A stretch of 64,000 nucleotides of DNA from Chitinivorax sp. B (lineage in GTDB: Bacteria; Pseudomonadota; Gammaproteobacteria; Burkholderiales; SCOH01). A program made the position numbers and the translations under genes. Shown piece by piece: positions 27,655 to 37,722 of the stretch. The DNA is taken from the NCBI RefSeq assembly GCF_005503445.1, contig NZ_SCOH01000019.1, forward strand, positions 37,824 through 101,823, read 5' to 3'. Position 1 is the stretch's first letter. Every line of letters begins with the position of its first letter. A model generated the notes under the pieces. That model saw only the letters and a list, made by a program, of their open reading frames with translations. It ran no database searches and was not told where the DNA came from.

Positions 27655-29787
27655 ATGCAAATGGGAGATTTAGCGTCCGCACAGCCAGACGATGCCGGAT
27701 TGGTCTGTCTGGTATTACTGGCCCAGTTTCACGCCATACCAGCCGATCCAGCTCAATTGCGGCACCAATTCGGGGAAAATGGCCTGTCTTTTGATGAAAC
27801 CCGACTACTGCTTGCCGCCAAATCAATGGGGCTAAAGGCACGGGCCATTCATACCCGCGCAGATCGGCTCGCTACGACACCACTTCCAGCACTTGCCATT
27901 GCACCAGATGGTCGTCACTTTGTGATTGCACGAGTCGATCAGGACAAGGTGCTGGTACAAGATCCTGCCCAGGGTAGACCCGAAGTCTGGACTCAGGAGC
28001 AATTGCAGCACCGTTGGGATGGCAGGCTGCTGTTACTGGCTTCGCGCGCCTCACTGGCCGGCGACTTTGCCCGCTTTGATTTCTCCTGGTTCATCCCTGC
28101 TGTTGTCAAATATCGCAAGTTGCTGCTGGAAGTCCTGGGTGTGTCGCTTGCCCTACAATTGTTTGCTCTGGTTACTCCTATGTTTTTCCAGGTGGTAATG
28201 GACAAAGTCCTAGTACATCAAGGCTATTCAACATTGGCTGTAATCACCGTTGCATTGGTTGTGATTGCGGTGTTCGATGTCGTTCTGGGTGGGCTACGTA
28301 ACTATGTATTTTCCCATACCACCAATCGCATCGATGTCGAGCTAGGAGCCAAGTTGTTTCGGCATCTACTGGCCCTACCATTGAGTTATTTCACCAGCCG
28401 CCGTGTCGGGGATTCCGTCGCCCGGGTAAGAGAGCTGGAGAACATCCGTAACTTCCTGACCGGGCAAGCGATGACATCGGTACTGGATTTGGCGTTCATT
28501 GTTGTCTTCCTGGCCGTCATGTGTGTCTACAGTGGCTGGCTGACTCTGGTCGTGGTGGCCTCACTCCCTTGCTATATGTTGATTTCGGCTGCGATCACCC
28601 CCAGCCTGCGCGCTAGGCTGGACGAGAAATTCGCCCGTGGAGCGGACAGTCAGGCATTTCTGGTGGAGTCGATGTCCGGTATCGAGACAGTGAAAGCCAT
28701 GGCAGTTGAGCCACAGTTCACTCAGCGCTGGGACAAGCAGCTGGCGGCTTACGTGGCAGCCAGTTTCAGGGTGGTGACACTGGCCACATTCGGCCAGCAG
28801 GGTGTGCAATTGATCAGCAAGCTGGTGACGGTCGCCATCATGTGGTTTGGCGCCAAAATGGTGATTGAAGGCTCCCTGACCGTTGGACAATTGGTCGCCT
28901 TCAATATGCTGGCAGGCCACGTGGCCGCACCGATCATCAGGTTGGCCCAACTGTGGCAGGAATTCCAGCAAGTCGGTATTTCCATGCAACGGTTGGGTGA
29001 CATCCTCAATACACGTAGCGAGCTGCCACAAAGCAGGCAGGCATTGGCCACCATCGATGGTCGGATTGGTTTCGAATCGGTTGGCTTTCGCTACAAACCG
29101 GATGCGCCAGAGGTCATTCGCAATTTAGATCTGGACATTGCGCCAGGTGAAATCATTGGTATCGTCGGTCGCTCCGGTTCCGGTAAATCGACACTGACCA
29201 AGCTGTTGCAGCGGCTCTATATCCCCGAACGCGGACAAGTGCGCATTGATGGTATCGATTTAGCGCTGGCCGACCCGGCTTGGCTACGCCGTCAGGTAGG
29301 CGTGGTACTACAGGAAAACCTGCTGTTCAACCGGTCGATTCGCGACAACATTGCCCTCACCAACCCGGGACTAGCGCTGGACGCAGTAATCAATGCCGCC
29401 AAGCTAGCAGGTGCACACGATTTCATCTGTGCGTTGCCAGAAGGCTACGACACGATTGTCGGTGAACATGGAACCGGCTTATCTGGTGGGCAACGACAAC
29501 GCATTGCTATCGCCCGTGCCCTGGTGATGAACCCCCGCATCCTGATCTTCGACGAAGCCACCTCAGCGCTTGATTACGAATCGGAACGCATCATTCAAGA
29601 CAATATGCAGGCCATCTGTCAGGGCCGCACCGTCTTGATCATTGCCCACCGGCTGTCTGCGGTACGCATCGCCGATCGGATTATCGCAATGGACCGAGGC
29701 CAGATTGTCGAGATTGGCAGCCACCGCGAACTATCCAATAAACCCGGTGGCTATTACGCCAACTTGTTGGCCCTGCAAAACGGCTAA
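27655..29787 (+). CDS. Type I secretion ABC transporter, HlyB family
   Basis: This 710-residue protein is collinear with HlyB. The N-terminal C39-like domain (residues about 1-125) lacks the catalytic Cys (D-D-A-G-L-V-C-L, Ala where peptidases have Cys), as in RTX exporters that do not cleave a leader. The membrane domain follows ([13 protein letters not shown] onward). The ATPase has Walker [10 protein letters not shown], signature L-S-G-G-Q-R-Q-R and Walker [10 protein letters not shown]. It powers export of the RTX protein encoded downstream. ATG at 27655 has GGGAG upstream. HlyD follows after 17 bases. Confidence 0.95.
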   Translation: MQMGDLASAQPDDAGLVCLVLLAQFHAIPADPAQLRHQFGENGLSFDETRLLLAAKSMGLKARAIHTRADRLATTPLPALAIAPDGRHFVIARVDQDKVLVQDPAQGRPEVWTQEQLQHRWDGRLLLLASRASLAGDFARFDFSWFIPAVVKYRKLLLEVLGVSLALQLFALVTPMFFQVVMDKVLVHQGYSTLAVITVALVVIAVFDVVLGGLRNYVFSHTTNRIDVELGAKLFRHLLALPLSYFTSRRVGDSVARVRELENIRNFLTGQAMTSVLDLAFIVVFLAVMCVYSGWLTLVVVASLPCYMLISAAITPSLRARLDEKFARGADSQAFLVESMSGIETVKAMAVEPQFTQRWDKQLAAYVAASFRVVTLATFGQQGVQLISKLVTVAIMWFGAKMVIEGSLTVGQLVAFNMLAGHVAAPIIRLAQLWQEFQQVGISMQRLGDILNTRSELPQSRQALATIDGRIGFESVGFRYKPDAPEVIRNLDLDIAPGEIIGIVGRSGSGKSTLTKLLQRLYIPERGQVRIDGIDLALADPAWLRRQVGVVLQENLLFNRSIRDNIALTNPGLALDAVINAAKLAGAHDFICALPEGYDTIVGEHGTGLSGGQRQRIAIARALVMNPRILIFDEATSALDYESERIIQDNMQAICQGRTVLIIAHRLSAVRIADRIIAMDRGQIVEIGSHRELSNKPGGYYANLLALQNG

Positions 29788-29804
29788 GGAAAGGAATCGT
29801 CATC

Positions 29805-31223
29805 ATGCAATTGGCTTGGTCTGCCGTTCACGATCTGTTTCGCCGTTATGCCCTGGTGTGGCAAGCTGCCTGGCGCCAGCGCCACGAGATGGTTCCACCT
29901 GAACGGACAACACATGAACTAGCCTTTCTGCCTGCCCATCTGGAGTTGCAGGAAACCCCGGTTCACCCCGCACCACGCTGGGTGATGCGACTAATCGTAC
30001 TGTTGCTGGTGATCAGCCTGCTGTGGGCCATACTGGGCCAGCTCGACATCGTGGCCGTAGCACCAGGTAAGGTGGTGCCGAATGATCGGGTCAAAGTGGT
30101 CCAACCACTGGAGACAGGTGTCATCCGCGCCATTCATGTTCGTGACGGACAGGCTGTCCGGGCCGGACAAACGTTGATTGAGCTAGATGCCACCGCTACG
30201 GATGCCGACCTGATCAAGACTGACGAAGCCCGACAGAATGCCGTACTGGCCATGGCCCGTGCCAATGCACTATTGCAAGCACTGGACCAGGGGGGTGAAG
30301 CAAGATTGGCGATCCCGAATGAAATCAAACCAACGCGCATGCAGGCCGAAACCCAATTGGCTCGTGCGCAGCTGGCAGAGCACCGCAGCAAGCAAGCCAC
30401 GCTGATGGCAGAACTGCAAAAGCGGCGGGCGGAACTGCTGACCACGCGTGAACTAGTCGGCAAGCTGGAACAGACCTTACCCATTACCAATGAACGCGCT
30501 GCTGATTACAAGCGCTTGCTGGACCAGAACTATGTTTCCCGCCATGGCTATCTGGATCAGGAAAAAGAGCGGATTGGCATGGAGAAGGATCTATCCGCTC
30601 AACGCAGCCGGATCCACGAGTTGACAGCGTCCATTCATGCGCAGGAAACCCAGCTACAAAGCCTGACAGCCGAGTTTCGCCGGCAATTGTTGGATGCGCA
30701 GAATCAGGCACAACAGCAGCTCACCCAATTTGATGAGGACCGTGCCAAGGCATTGCAACGCCAACAACTGACCCGATTGACTGCACCGGTCAGCGGTACG
30801 GTTCAGCAACTGGCTGTGCACACTGTCGGTGGCGTAGTGACAGCAGCTCAACCACTACTGGTCGTGGTACCGGATGACACCTTGGAAATCGAGGCAATGG
30901 TCGAGAACAAGGATATTGGCTTCGTCAACCCGGGCCAGGCGGCCACCGTCAAGGTCGAGACTTTTCCCTACACGCGCTATGGCTATCTGCATGGCCAGGT
31001 CATCAGTGTTTCCGGTGATGCAGTCAGTGATGAAAAACGTGGCTTGGTTTACCACGCCCGCGTCAAGCTGGACACCGATCAGCTCCGAATCGACAACAAA
31101 TGGATACGATTGTCGCCCGGCATGGCAGTCACTGCTGAAGTGAAAACCGGCCGACGACGAGCCATTGATTACTTCCTCAGCCCCTTGACCGAATATGTCG
31201 GTGAAGGCTTCCGAGAACGGTAG
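29805..31223 (+). CDS. Type I secretion membrane fusion protein, HlyD family
   Basis: This 472-residue protein has a cytoplasmic N-terminal stretch of about 55 residues and a single transmembrane helix (V-M-R-L-I-V-L-L-L-V-I-S). Next come a lipoyl half-motif (V-V-Q-P-L-E-T-G-V-I-R-A-I), a long coiled-coil hairpin (about 130-310) and the second lipoyl/beta-barrel half. It bridges the HlyB-type ABC protein and an outer-membrane TolC, which is not in this window. The C-terminal end (Y-F-L-S-P-L, then V-G-E-G-F-R-E-R) matches the family. Confidence 0.95.
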   Translation: MQLAWSAVHDLFRRYALVWQAAWRQRHEMVPPERTTHELAFLPAHLELQETPVHPAPRWVMRLIVLLLVISLLWAILGQLDIVAVAPGKVVPNDRVKVVQPLETGVIRAIHVRDGQAVRAGQTLIELDATATDADLIKTDEARQNAVLAMARANALLQALDQGGEARLAIPNEIKPTRMQAETQLARAQLAEHRSKQATLMAELQKRRAELLTTRELVGKLEQTLPITNERAADYKRLLDQNYVSRHGYLDQEKERIGMEKDLSAQRSRIHELTASIHAQETQLQSLTAEFRRQLLDAQNQAQQQLTQFDEDRAKALQRQQLTRLTAPVSGTVQQLAVHTVGGVVTAAQPLLVVVPDDTLEIEAMVENKDIGFVNPGQAATVKVETFPYTRYGYLHGQVISVSGDAVSDEKRGLVYHARVKLDTDQLRIDNKWIRLSPGMAVTAEVKTGRRRAIDYFLSPLTEYVGEGFRER

Positions 31224-31416
31224 CGCCGCTCCCCGCGTCTGAACAGGCGCTCCTCCACCCATTTGAATTGTGCTGATCCCATGCTGGCGCGCGGTATGGG
31301 GCCGGCACAGGATTACCCACATGGTGTGCCTCATCTGCACGGCCAGGTGGGGGTATACGGCGGCATCCATTTACAGCATGCCCCGAAGTGAGTCTCGTCA
31401 ATTGAAAGGAATCATC

Positions 31417-34400
31417 ATGGCATTGGAAGATTTACAGCGTAAGCTTGAATTCGCTGCCGATTCGTTCGCATTCTTGCTGGAGAAACTCAAGTACATCAAA
31501 ACCCAGGCAGCCGGCAACAGTGGCAAGGCAGTCACATTGTCAGACTATCTGGACAAGGACGACACCACCTTTCTAGCTGCTGCCAAAGCGGTCGGCTTGG
31601 CACAGTCAGATGCTGATACCCAGGCATCGCAACTGCTGGGCAAGCCAGTACTGACCAAAGATACCCTGGACAGCTGGACCAATCAGATCGAATACAGCAA
31701 AAGCTCGCTGACCCTATTGAAAAACCTGATCAAGGACGCGACACCCGCGCAGCAGGCCGCAGTCAAGACCGAGCTGGATAGCCTGGTATTGAGCACGAAC
31801 GACCTGAATCCTCAGTCAGGTCAGGCACGCACTTATCAGACCATCACATCGCTGGCCCGGGTCTACACCAACCTGGCCAAAATTCAATATGAACGGTCAT
31901 ATGACAAGTTGACCTCCGGACTGGGTAATATCATCTCCAATAACAGCACGGTGGTAGAAGCTTGGCGTACTCAAGGCATCAATATCGACCCGCTACGGCG
32001 TATCGATTTTCTTCAGACCAAGCTATCCGAGCTATTGGGCGGTATCAATCTCAACAAAGGGGACTCGGTCTTTGCCAAGAACTGGCAGATCTGGAAAGAA
32101 AAAGCACTGAGCAGCATTACGCCAGAAGCAATCAACAAGTCAGCGCAGGAAATCTACACCACGCTGAAAAAAGTTGACCCTACTGTCACGTTGGAACAGG
32201 CACGTACTGCGGCAGTTGAGATGGCCAATTACCGGATCGAGGCCGACGAAATCCCCAAACTGAAAGGTTCGCTGCTCAACAACTCGCAATACCAGCGGCT
32301 GGCCAACCGCTATAGTGCACGCAGCAATGCTCAACAGTTCGGGCGGTTCCTCGGTTCCGGCGGTTCGTTGCTGTTCTCGGTCCCGGGGGAGGTGTTTGCC
32401 GCAGTCAATACCGACGACACAGCCAAGCATTCGATCAAGGCTGCACTGTTCGCAGCCAGCGCGTTGCAGGTGCCATATGCCATTGCCTTCACCATGATCG
32501 AGGCACGGATCAAAAAACAAAGTCCGACCAAAGTCTTCAACGACCTGCTGGTATCGTTCCAGAAAAATGCCGAGAAGGTCACCATCACCCTGCCAGAGAA
32601 AGTGAACCAGGTATTTGGCAAAGCCGAATCGGTGAAACTGGAAACGCTGGATGTGATCGACGAGAAAAAACTCAAACTGATCAAATCCGCTGGTGATGAA
32701 GCTAAATTTACGTTCAATCGCGGTAAAGAGCTGGGCAAGCAGTTGGGCAAGTCGATTGCTTTTTTTGCCGCGGACCTGCTGTCATTCGCCAACGATATCT
32801 ATACCGCGGCCAGCACACCACCGACAACCGATTTGGGGAAGGCACAACTATCACTCAGCTTGCTGACGGATACCGCATTCTTTGGTGCAGATCTGCTATC
32901 TGCCATTGCCTCAGGTACCAAGGCGTTACGGGCTGCCCAGGGCCTTGCCGTGGTGGGTGCTGCCCTCTCGTCGGTCAATTCCATTCTCAACATTGTGGAT
33001 GTGGCACAACGCTACCAGGGCAACTTCAGCTCAGAACAGTCAAAGTGGGATCTGTCCAACGCAGTCATTGGCGCTGCCGCCAGCATTGCCGGTATCGGTG
33101 TCTCGATCGTATGCCCGCCAGCTGCGTTGCTGTTCATGCTGATTCCCAATTTCTCAGCTATTGGCCAGGCAGTCGAGCTGCAGAAAACCTATTCCGACTT
33201 TACCAGTAAAGGTCTCAATCACGAGGCACAAGTGGTCGATACGCTACACAAGATTGCCGCGCTGGATGCCACCCCAATCGTCAACTGGTTCTCGGGCATC
33301 TACACCCCAGATTTGAAGAACAAGATGCTGCGAGCGATGAATTCGGAATGGTATCAAGCCGCCTTCGAAGACCGCATGAACTTCATTGGCCGTGAGAGCG
33401 CCACCAATCTGGCCAGCTTTGCCGTCAAGGCCGGCACCCAAAGTTATCACCTCATCACTTCATCCAAACAGGATTTCAATTATCTGGGACGAGAAAAGAG
33501 TGTGTCTGACTGGGTGGATATTGCCGTGCGGGTTGGTGGGCAGACCAGCATTCGAACCAGCCAGAAGACCAACGGCAATCTGGCTTCCACTGGCTTGCTA
33601 CAGCTGGACGGCATTCTGAATGAGCAAGCCGGCACCACTGGCTTTGATACGGTCTATCAGATTGATCAGGGAGATGGAAAAAATGTCCCGAATCTGACGC
33701 TGGATAACCGCCGTTCGACACTGAATGCGCTGTATATCAACAGCAATGCCCCCAATGCCCATATCAAAGCTGGCTCAGGTAATGACATGTTTGTATTGAG
33801 CGAAATGCTGGCTGAACTGGATGGGGGCTTGGGCAATAATAATGTCAGTTTCCAGCTGGCCACCAAAGGGGTGGCAATCGACATGGCACGCGGTAACAAC
33901 ATCGCAGCATGGAAAGGTTCAAGCTTTGCTGATACGGTACGTGGCACTGCAGGCAATGACATGTATGCGGCCAATGGTGGGGCGGACAATATTCAGTTGC
34001 AGGATGGTGATGATTTTGCCGCCGTCAACGCAGGGGTCACAGTGGACATGGGCAATGGCGACGATGTCACCTTCATCGACGAGCTACCCACCATGGCCAA
34101 TGGTGGTGCCGGCAATGATGTGGCTGTGTTCCAGAACCTGAAAACCGGCCTTAACTATGCCACTACGGGTATCGCCGAGGGTGCCCTCGGCGTCATCGGC
34201 AGCCAGCCCACGGCAAACAGCGGACACACACTCAAGCTGTACGAATCCTTGATCGGCAGCCAGCATGCCGACAATCTGGTGTTACTGAATGGCGACGCCA
34301 TGCGTTCGTTCAGTCTGGGTGCCGGCAACGACCAATTTACCTTAGGTTCGGTATCGGATGTTTCATTGTTCATGGGGGATGGCAATGACACATTATGGAG

Positions 34401-35124
34401 CGATGCCGAAGCCTACAAAACCACTTGGGACAACGGCGTATTCTTTGGTGGCAAGGGGAATGACTCGTTCAATCTGATCATGAACAACAGCAATGTGTTG
34501 GTGAATGGTGGCGAAGACAACGACCAGATCATGGTATACGGCCACAGTGGTAGCAACAAAGCTGAGATCATCGGTGGCGAGGGTGATGACGAGATCAACC
34601 TGCGAGGCGATGTGGAAGCCATGATCCGATTTGGCACACAGGAAGGTACAGACAACATCTACGACGATGCACGCCGAACCAAAGGCATGGTTTTGGTGGT
34701 GGATGGGGCAAGCCAGTCCGACCTACAAGTCAGCTACCGACCCTACACCGGTACACGACGACCACCATTGGCCAGTTCTGATTCGGATGCCTATGCCTGG
34801 ACTGTGGAAATCAAAGTAGGTAAAACCACAGCCCTCGTCCACACCCTGGCGGCCATTCCGGCGGACATCACGGTGGTGACACCCAAGGACAAAGGTGCGC
34901 GTATGCTGGATCTACTCTCGGCAGAAGCATTGGCGTCACTCACGGCAAGTGATGCTGGTGCTCCGTCTTCCACCAGCCCCCAGCCCCAGTCTTCGATCAG
35001 TCAACTGACTAACATGTTGGTGCATAGCATGGCGAGTTTTGGCGCTGAAAAGAGTGCAATATCGTCAATATCTACACGCCCCCAACACTTGTCTCCACTG
35101 ATCATGGCTGTGGCGCCTATTTAA
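31417..35124 (+). CDS. RTX-type exoprotein/toxin with HlyA-like secretion signal
   Basis: This 1235-residue protein starts MALEDLQRKLEFAADSF, with GAAAGGA upstream. Residues 1-270 are mostly helical and unlike the HlyA N-terminus. There are hydrophobic regions near 300-370 and 470-600 (G-L-A-V-V-G-A-A-L-S-S-V, G-A-A-A-S-I-A-G-I-G-V-S-I-V) that could insert in membranes. Residues about 780-1110 hold scattered, degenerate nonapeptides (G-S-G-N-D-M-F, G-G-A-G-N-D-V-A, G-K-G-N-D-S-F, G-G-E-G-D-D-E-I), expected to bind calcium after export. The C-terminus L-V-H-S-M-A-S-F-G-A-E resembles the HlyA secretion signal. No hlyC-type acyltransferase gene is adjacent. Pore formation is inferred, not shown. 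Confidence 0.85.
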   Translation: MALEDLQRKLEFAADSFAFLLEKLKYIKTQAAGNSGKAVTLSDYLDKDDTTFLAAAKAVGLAQSDADTQASQLLGKPVLTKDTLDSWTNQIEYSKSSLTLLKNLIKDATPAQQAAVKTELDSLVLSTNDLNPQSGQARTYQTITSLARVYTNLAKIQYERSYDKLTSGLGNIISNNSTVVEAWRTQGINIDPLRRIDFLQTKLSELLGGINLNKGDSVFAKNWQIWKEKALSSITPEAINKSAQEIYTTLKKVDPTVTLEQARTAAVEMANYRIEADEIPKLKGSLLNNSQYQRLANRYSARSNAQQFGRFLGSGGSLLFSVPGEVFAAVNTDDTAKHSIKAALFAASALQVPYAIAFTMIEARIKKQSPTKVFNDLLVSFQKNAEKVTITLPEKVNQVFGKAESVKLETLDVIDEKKLKLIKSAGDEAKFTFNRGKELGKQLGKSIAFFAADLLSFANDIYTAASTPPTTDLGKAQLSLSLLTDTAFFGADLLSAIASGTKALRAAQGLAVVGAALSSVNSILNIVDVAQRYQGNFSSEQSKWDLSNAVIGAAASIAGIGVSIVCPPAALLFMLIPNFSAIGQAVELQKTYSDFTSKGLNHEAQVVDTLHKIAALDATPIVNWFSGIYTPDLKNKMLRAMNSEWYQAAFEDRMNFIGRESATNLASFAVKAGTQSYHLITSSKQDFNYLGREKSVSDWVDIAVRVGGQTSIRTSQKTNGNLASTGLLQLDGILNEQAGTTGFDTVYQIDQGDGKNVPNLTLDNRRSTLNALYINSNAPNAHIKAGSGNDMFVLSEMLAELDGGLGNNNVSFQLATKGVAIDMARGNNIAAWKGSSFADTVRGTAGNDMYAANGGADNIQLQDGDDFAAVNAGVTVDMGNGDDVTFIDELPTMANGGAGNDVAVFQNLKTGLNYATTGIAEGALGVIGSQPTANSGHTLKLYESLIGSQHADNLVLLNGDAMRSFSLGAGNDQFTLGSVSDVSLFMGDGNDTLWSDAEAYKTTWDNGVFFGGKGNDSFNLIMNNSNVLVNGGEDNDQIMVYGHSGSNKAEIIGGEGDDEINLRGDVEAMIRFGTQEGTDNIYDDARRTKGMVLVVDGASQSDLQVSYRPYTGTRRPPLASSDSDAYAWTVEIKVGKTTALVHTLAAIPADITVVTPKDKGARMLDLLSAEALASLTASDAGAPSSTSPQPQSSISQLTNMLVHSMASFGAEKSAISSISTRPQHLSPLIMAVAPI

Positions 35125-35155
35125 GCCTGAAGCGTAGGTAAGCTGGCCACTGGCA

Positions 35156-35190
35156 GCAGATCCACCAGGTTCAAAGGTGGATCTGCTTTA
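35156..35190 (+). terminator. Terminator of the RTX operon
   Basis: A perfect 11-bp stem (gcagatccacc/ggtggatctgc, loop aggttcaaa) is followed by tttagtta, 31 bases after the stop codon. The convergent gene ends close by at 35202. Confidence 0.8.
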
Positions 35191-35201
35191 GTTACTTGAG
35201 A

Positions 35202-35954
35202 TCAGAAACCGTAATCAAACACAGAATAGGTAATGTTGTTTCCACTTTGCGGTGTTCTGCCTATCGTGCCCTTCAAGTTCTCAGAATAAGGCAGGAATGT
35301 ACTTGGCATGAAGCCAATCGCCCCTTCCTGATGCAGCACAATCCCAGTGGGAGTTTCCTCCAACAGGGATGCCCTGAGCACCGCAAATTGTGAATTACTC
35401 GGATCACTCGTCACAGCAATCCTCACCCAATACGCCGTTCCCTTCTTGAGTGAGAATTTAACAGGGCTGGTAATATAGCTGGCTGACTGGGTGGAAGAGC
35501 TGGCCAAGCAGGCATTGGGATTGGGGGTACGGATACCAACGCCGCACCGTTGATCTTTACTCCACACGTGCGCTTTGCCGGCATCGAACCACAGCTCAAG
35601 GTGCAAACCATTTGGATGGACAAAGGCACCCACGCCATGGGTGAAGAGATTTTGCCGAACAGGCTGGCTAGGCGAATTACGGAAAGCCGCGTTTTGCCCT
35701 TGCGTGAAAGCGACAATGGCGTGCCCGTCCCCGGTCAATACTTCATTGTTACTGCCATCCCAAACAAAACGAGCTTGCAGCTTGACCTCCCCCCCATACT
35801 GGATTTGCCATTTGGATTTTTCAAACACGCTGGGGGAATAGAAATCGAAACCTGCGTCACCATCCGTGAACAATGTACCGTTCATCGAGCCGGCAATCCC
35901 TATTGTTGGCAGTGCCATGAAACACACCATTGATACCACACGCTTCCACATCAT
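35202..35954 (-). CDS. Secreted protein of unknown family
   Basis: This 250-residue protein has a signal peptide (MMWKRVVSMVCFMALPTIGI, then AGS). The mature part is beta-rich, with many aromatic residues (F-D-F-Y-S-P-S, W-Q-I-Q-Y-G-G-E-V-K-L-Q) and one likely disulfide pair (Cys in Q-R-C-G-V and N-A-C-L-A). The pattern around H-L-E-L-W-F-D-A-G-K resembles a carbohydrate-binding or jelly-roll fold, but I do not recognise the family. It converges with the RTX operon and so is not part of it. Confidence 0.7.
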   Translation of the reverse strand: MMWKRVVSMVCFMALPTIGIAGSMNGTLFTDGDAGFDFYSPSVFEKSKWQIQYGGEVKLQARFVWDGSNNEVLTGDGHAIVAFTQGQNAAFRNSPSQPVRQNLFTHGVGAFVHPNGLHLELWFDAGKAHVWSKDQRCGVGIRTPNPNACLASSSTQSASYITSPVKFSLKKGTAYWVRIAVTSDPSNSQFAVLRASLLEETPTGIVLHQEGAIGFMPSTFLPYSENLKGTIGRTPQSGNNITYSVFDYGF

Positions 35955-36621
35955 CTGCTCCCGTTAAGTACTGGTAAAAGTCGTATGTTGACCAGTCAAT
36001 GCACACCTTGTCAGATATTGGCAATTTTGGCTGTGACGACACTGCAGTCGAGCACGGTCTTATGTATGCCCAATCCGCCACATATTGAATGAGTTCATTG
36101 TGTCGCGCATGGGCCGGTAGACCCAATTGGCTGGCGCATTCCACGCCCGCCTTGATCAAAAGTGACAGATTGAGCAGTTTTGGGTGCATAGCGCAGACCA
36201 TTGCCAACGCGCCAAGAGAAGCCATTACCATACCAGCCCCCAGCTAAGCCAGACAGGCCAATCAGAAGCGATGCATCTACCCCAGATGGCATGCTTTGAT
36301 ATCTGCCAGCGGTGACATGCCATTGTGTGTGAATCGATGGCAGGCTTGAATCGCCTTTGCATGATGCCATTGAGGACAAGACGCTCCCCTGCGCAACATG
36401 CAAGTTACGCCATAACGCCGTATTGCAGCCAACATTGACGCAAGTTGCTGCCGACACGGATCAGCCAAAAAGAGGCATGTTTCACAAGACCCTCATTGTC
36501 GGATTACCTGCACACGTGACCCACGTTGCCAATGTATCAAGCAATGCCTGGCCAAGCTCAACCGTAGGGATACCCAATCAACTCATCATCTTGTCTGCCA
36601 TATCTCAACATGGTGACAGGT
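35955..36621. other. Region without a supported gene
   Basis: This 667-bp region contains only short overlapping frames on both strands, without signal peptides, motifs or ribosome-binding sites that I can defend. It may contain remnants of a decayed gene on the minus strand (a frame around 36095-36300 has a membrane-protein-like stretch), but no homologue is recognised. Confidence 0.4.
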
Positions 36622-37494
36622 CTAAAGTCGGCTGGCCAAATCCAGATGGCGGTGTAACAAAGCAGCTGCCCATTCATTCTCACCGCGCTCCAATGCATCC
36701 AATATGGTCAGATGTTCAGCGCAGGACCCTTTGACGCGCACCATGTCTGCCACGGTGCGATATTCAGACAGCCGGCGTAACCGGTTCTGTTGCTGAATAG
36801 CTTGCAGAATGAAACGATTACCTGATGATGCTGCCAGAAACTCATGAAATGCAGCATTCCCCTCAAAAAATGCCAGGGCATCTGGCTTACCCTCCTGTAG
36901 GGCTTGCTGATTTTTGCGGCATGCATCCAGCCGTTGCATATCCAGATGAAAAGTTGGCTCCATTAACGCGGCCGGCTCAAGCAACAAACGAAAACGATAG
37001 CTTTCCTGCTTGGCCTGCTCATCTGACAAGGTAGGCAGAAATAACCAACCATGACCGGGCTTACGCTGCAATACCCCCTCTTCCGACAAGCGCATCAGCA
37101 CCCGTAACAGCACACCACGGCTAACACCATAACGACGCAACAGATCTGCCTCGATCAAATCATCATCCAGTTCACCCGCCAAACGATCATCGATCAACCG
37201 GGTATAAAGCTGGTCATCGTCACTGGTAGGCAAAGCCGACGATTCCTCCGGCATTGGCACATCAATCACGCAATATCCAAGGGTTTCCCGATTACCGATC
37301 AACCCCTGTGCCGCCAGAAACGTCAATGCTCCCCGAACCGGCGAACGCGACACCCCCAGTTGATTAGCCAGACCAACTTCCGTCAGTCGAGTCCCGGGCG
37401 GTAGGTTGCGTTCGCGGATATCGTCCAGAATGCGTGCAGCCAGCTTGGTCTGCAGGGCAGTTGGCACAAAAGTTGGAGATTCTTGCTTGGTCAT
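36622..37494 (-). CDS. GntR-family regulator with two winged-helix domains and an FCD domain
   Basis: This 290-residue protein starts MTKQESPTFVP. Residues about 10-75 are a GntR winged helix (R-I-L-D-D-I-R-E-R-N-L-P-P-G-T-R-L, then L-G-V-S-R-S-P-V-R). A second one follows at about 90-155 (L-I-D-D-R-L-A-G-E-L, then Y-G-V-S-R-G-V-L-L-R-V-L). Then comes an all-helical FCD ligand domain (F-R-L-L-L-E-P-A-A-L, then F-H-E-F-L-A-A-S-S-G-N-R, then H-L-T-I-L-D-A-L-E-R-G). FadR-subfamily regulators normally have a single winged helix. FCD domains bind organic acids. The target is unknown; it neighbours tpiA and the inositol locus. Confidence 0.88.
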   Translation of the reverse strand: MTKQESPTFVPTALQTKLAARILDDIRERNLPPGTRLTEVGLANQLGVSRSPVRGALTFLAAQGLIGNRETLGYCVIDVPMPEESSALPTSDDDQLYTRLIDDRLAGELDDDLIEADLLRRYGVSRGVLLRVLMRLSEEGVLQRKPGHGWLFLPTLSDEQAKQESYRFRLLLEPAALMEPTFHLDMQRLDACRKNQQALQEGKPDALAFFEGNAAFHEFLAASSGNRFILQAIQQQNRLRRLSEYRTVADMVRVKGSCAEHLTILDALERGENEWAAALLHRHLDLASRL

Positions 37495-37681
37495 GGGATA
37501 TCCACACGCATCGCTGATAAACGACATGTTATGCCAATCCAGATTGGCCGTGAAATACAGTACTGCTTGCAGCGTCAGGCGCTATCGACATCACTTCATG
37601 CTACCGATGTACCAATAGACATCCATCTATAGTGCACCAGTAGCGAATGACGGGGGGAACTGCATGATGGAAACAGGCTAG

Positions 37682-37706
37682 GTGACTGCCAAGCGCTGGC
37701 AGTCAC
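37682..37706 (-). terminator. Hairpin downstream of tpiA
   Basis: A 10-bp perfect stem (gtgactgcca/tggcagtcac, loop agcgc) lies 17 bases after the tpiA stop on the minus strand. No T-run follows, so termination is likely but not certain. Confidence 0.5.
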
Positions 37707-37722
37707 ACCAACCTGATGATGT

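Noticed and set aside
36095..36457. 120-codon minus-strand frame between the secreted protein and the GntR-type gene
   Set aside because: No signal peptide or family features; overlapping frames are equally open, so I treat the region as non-coding or decayed.
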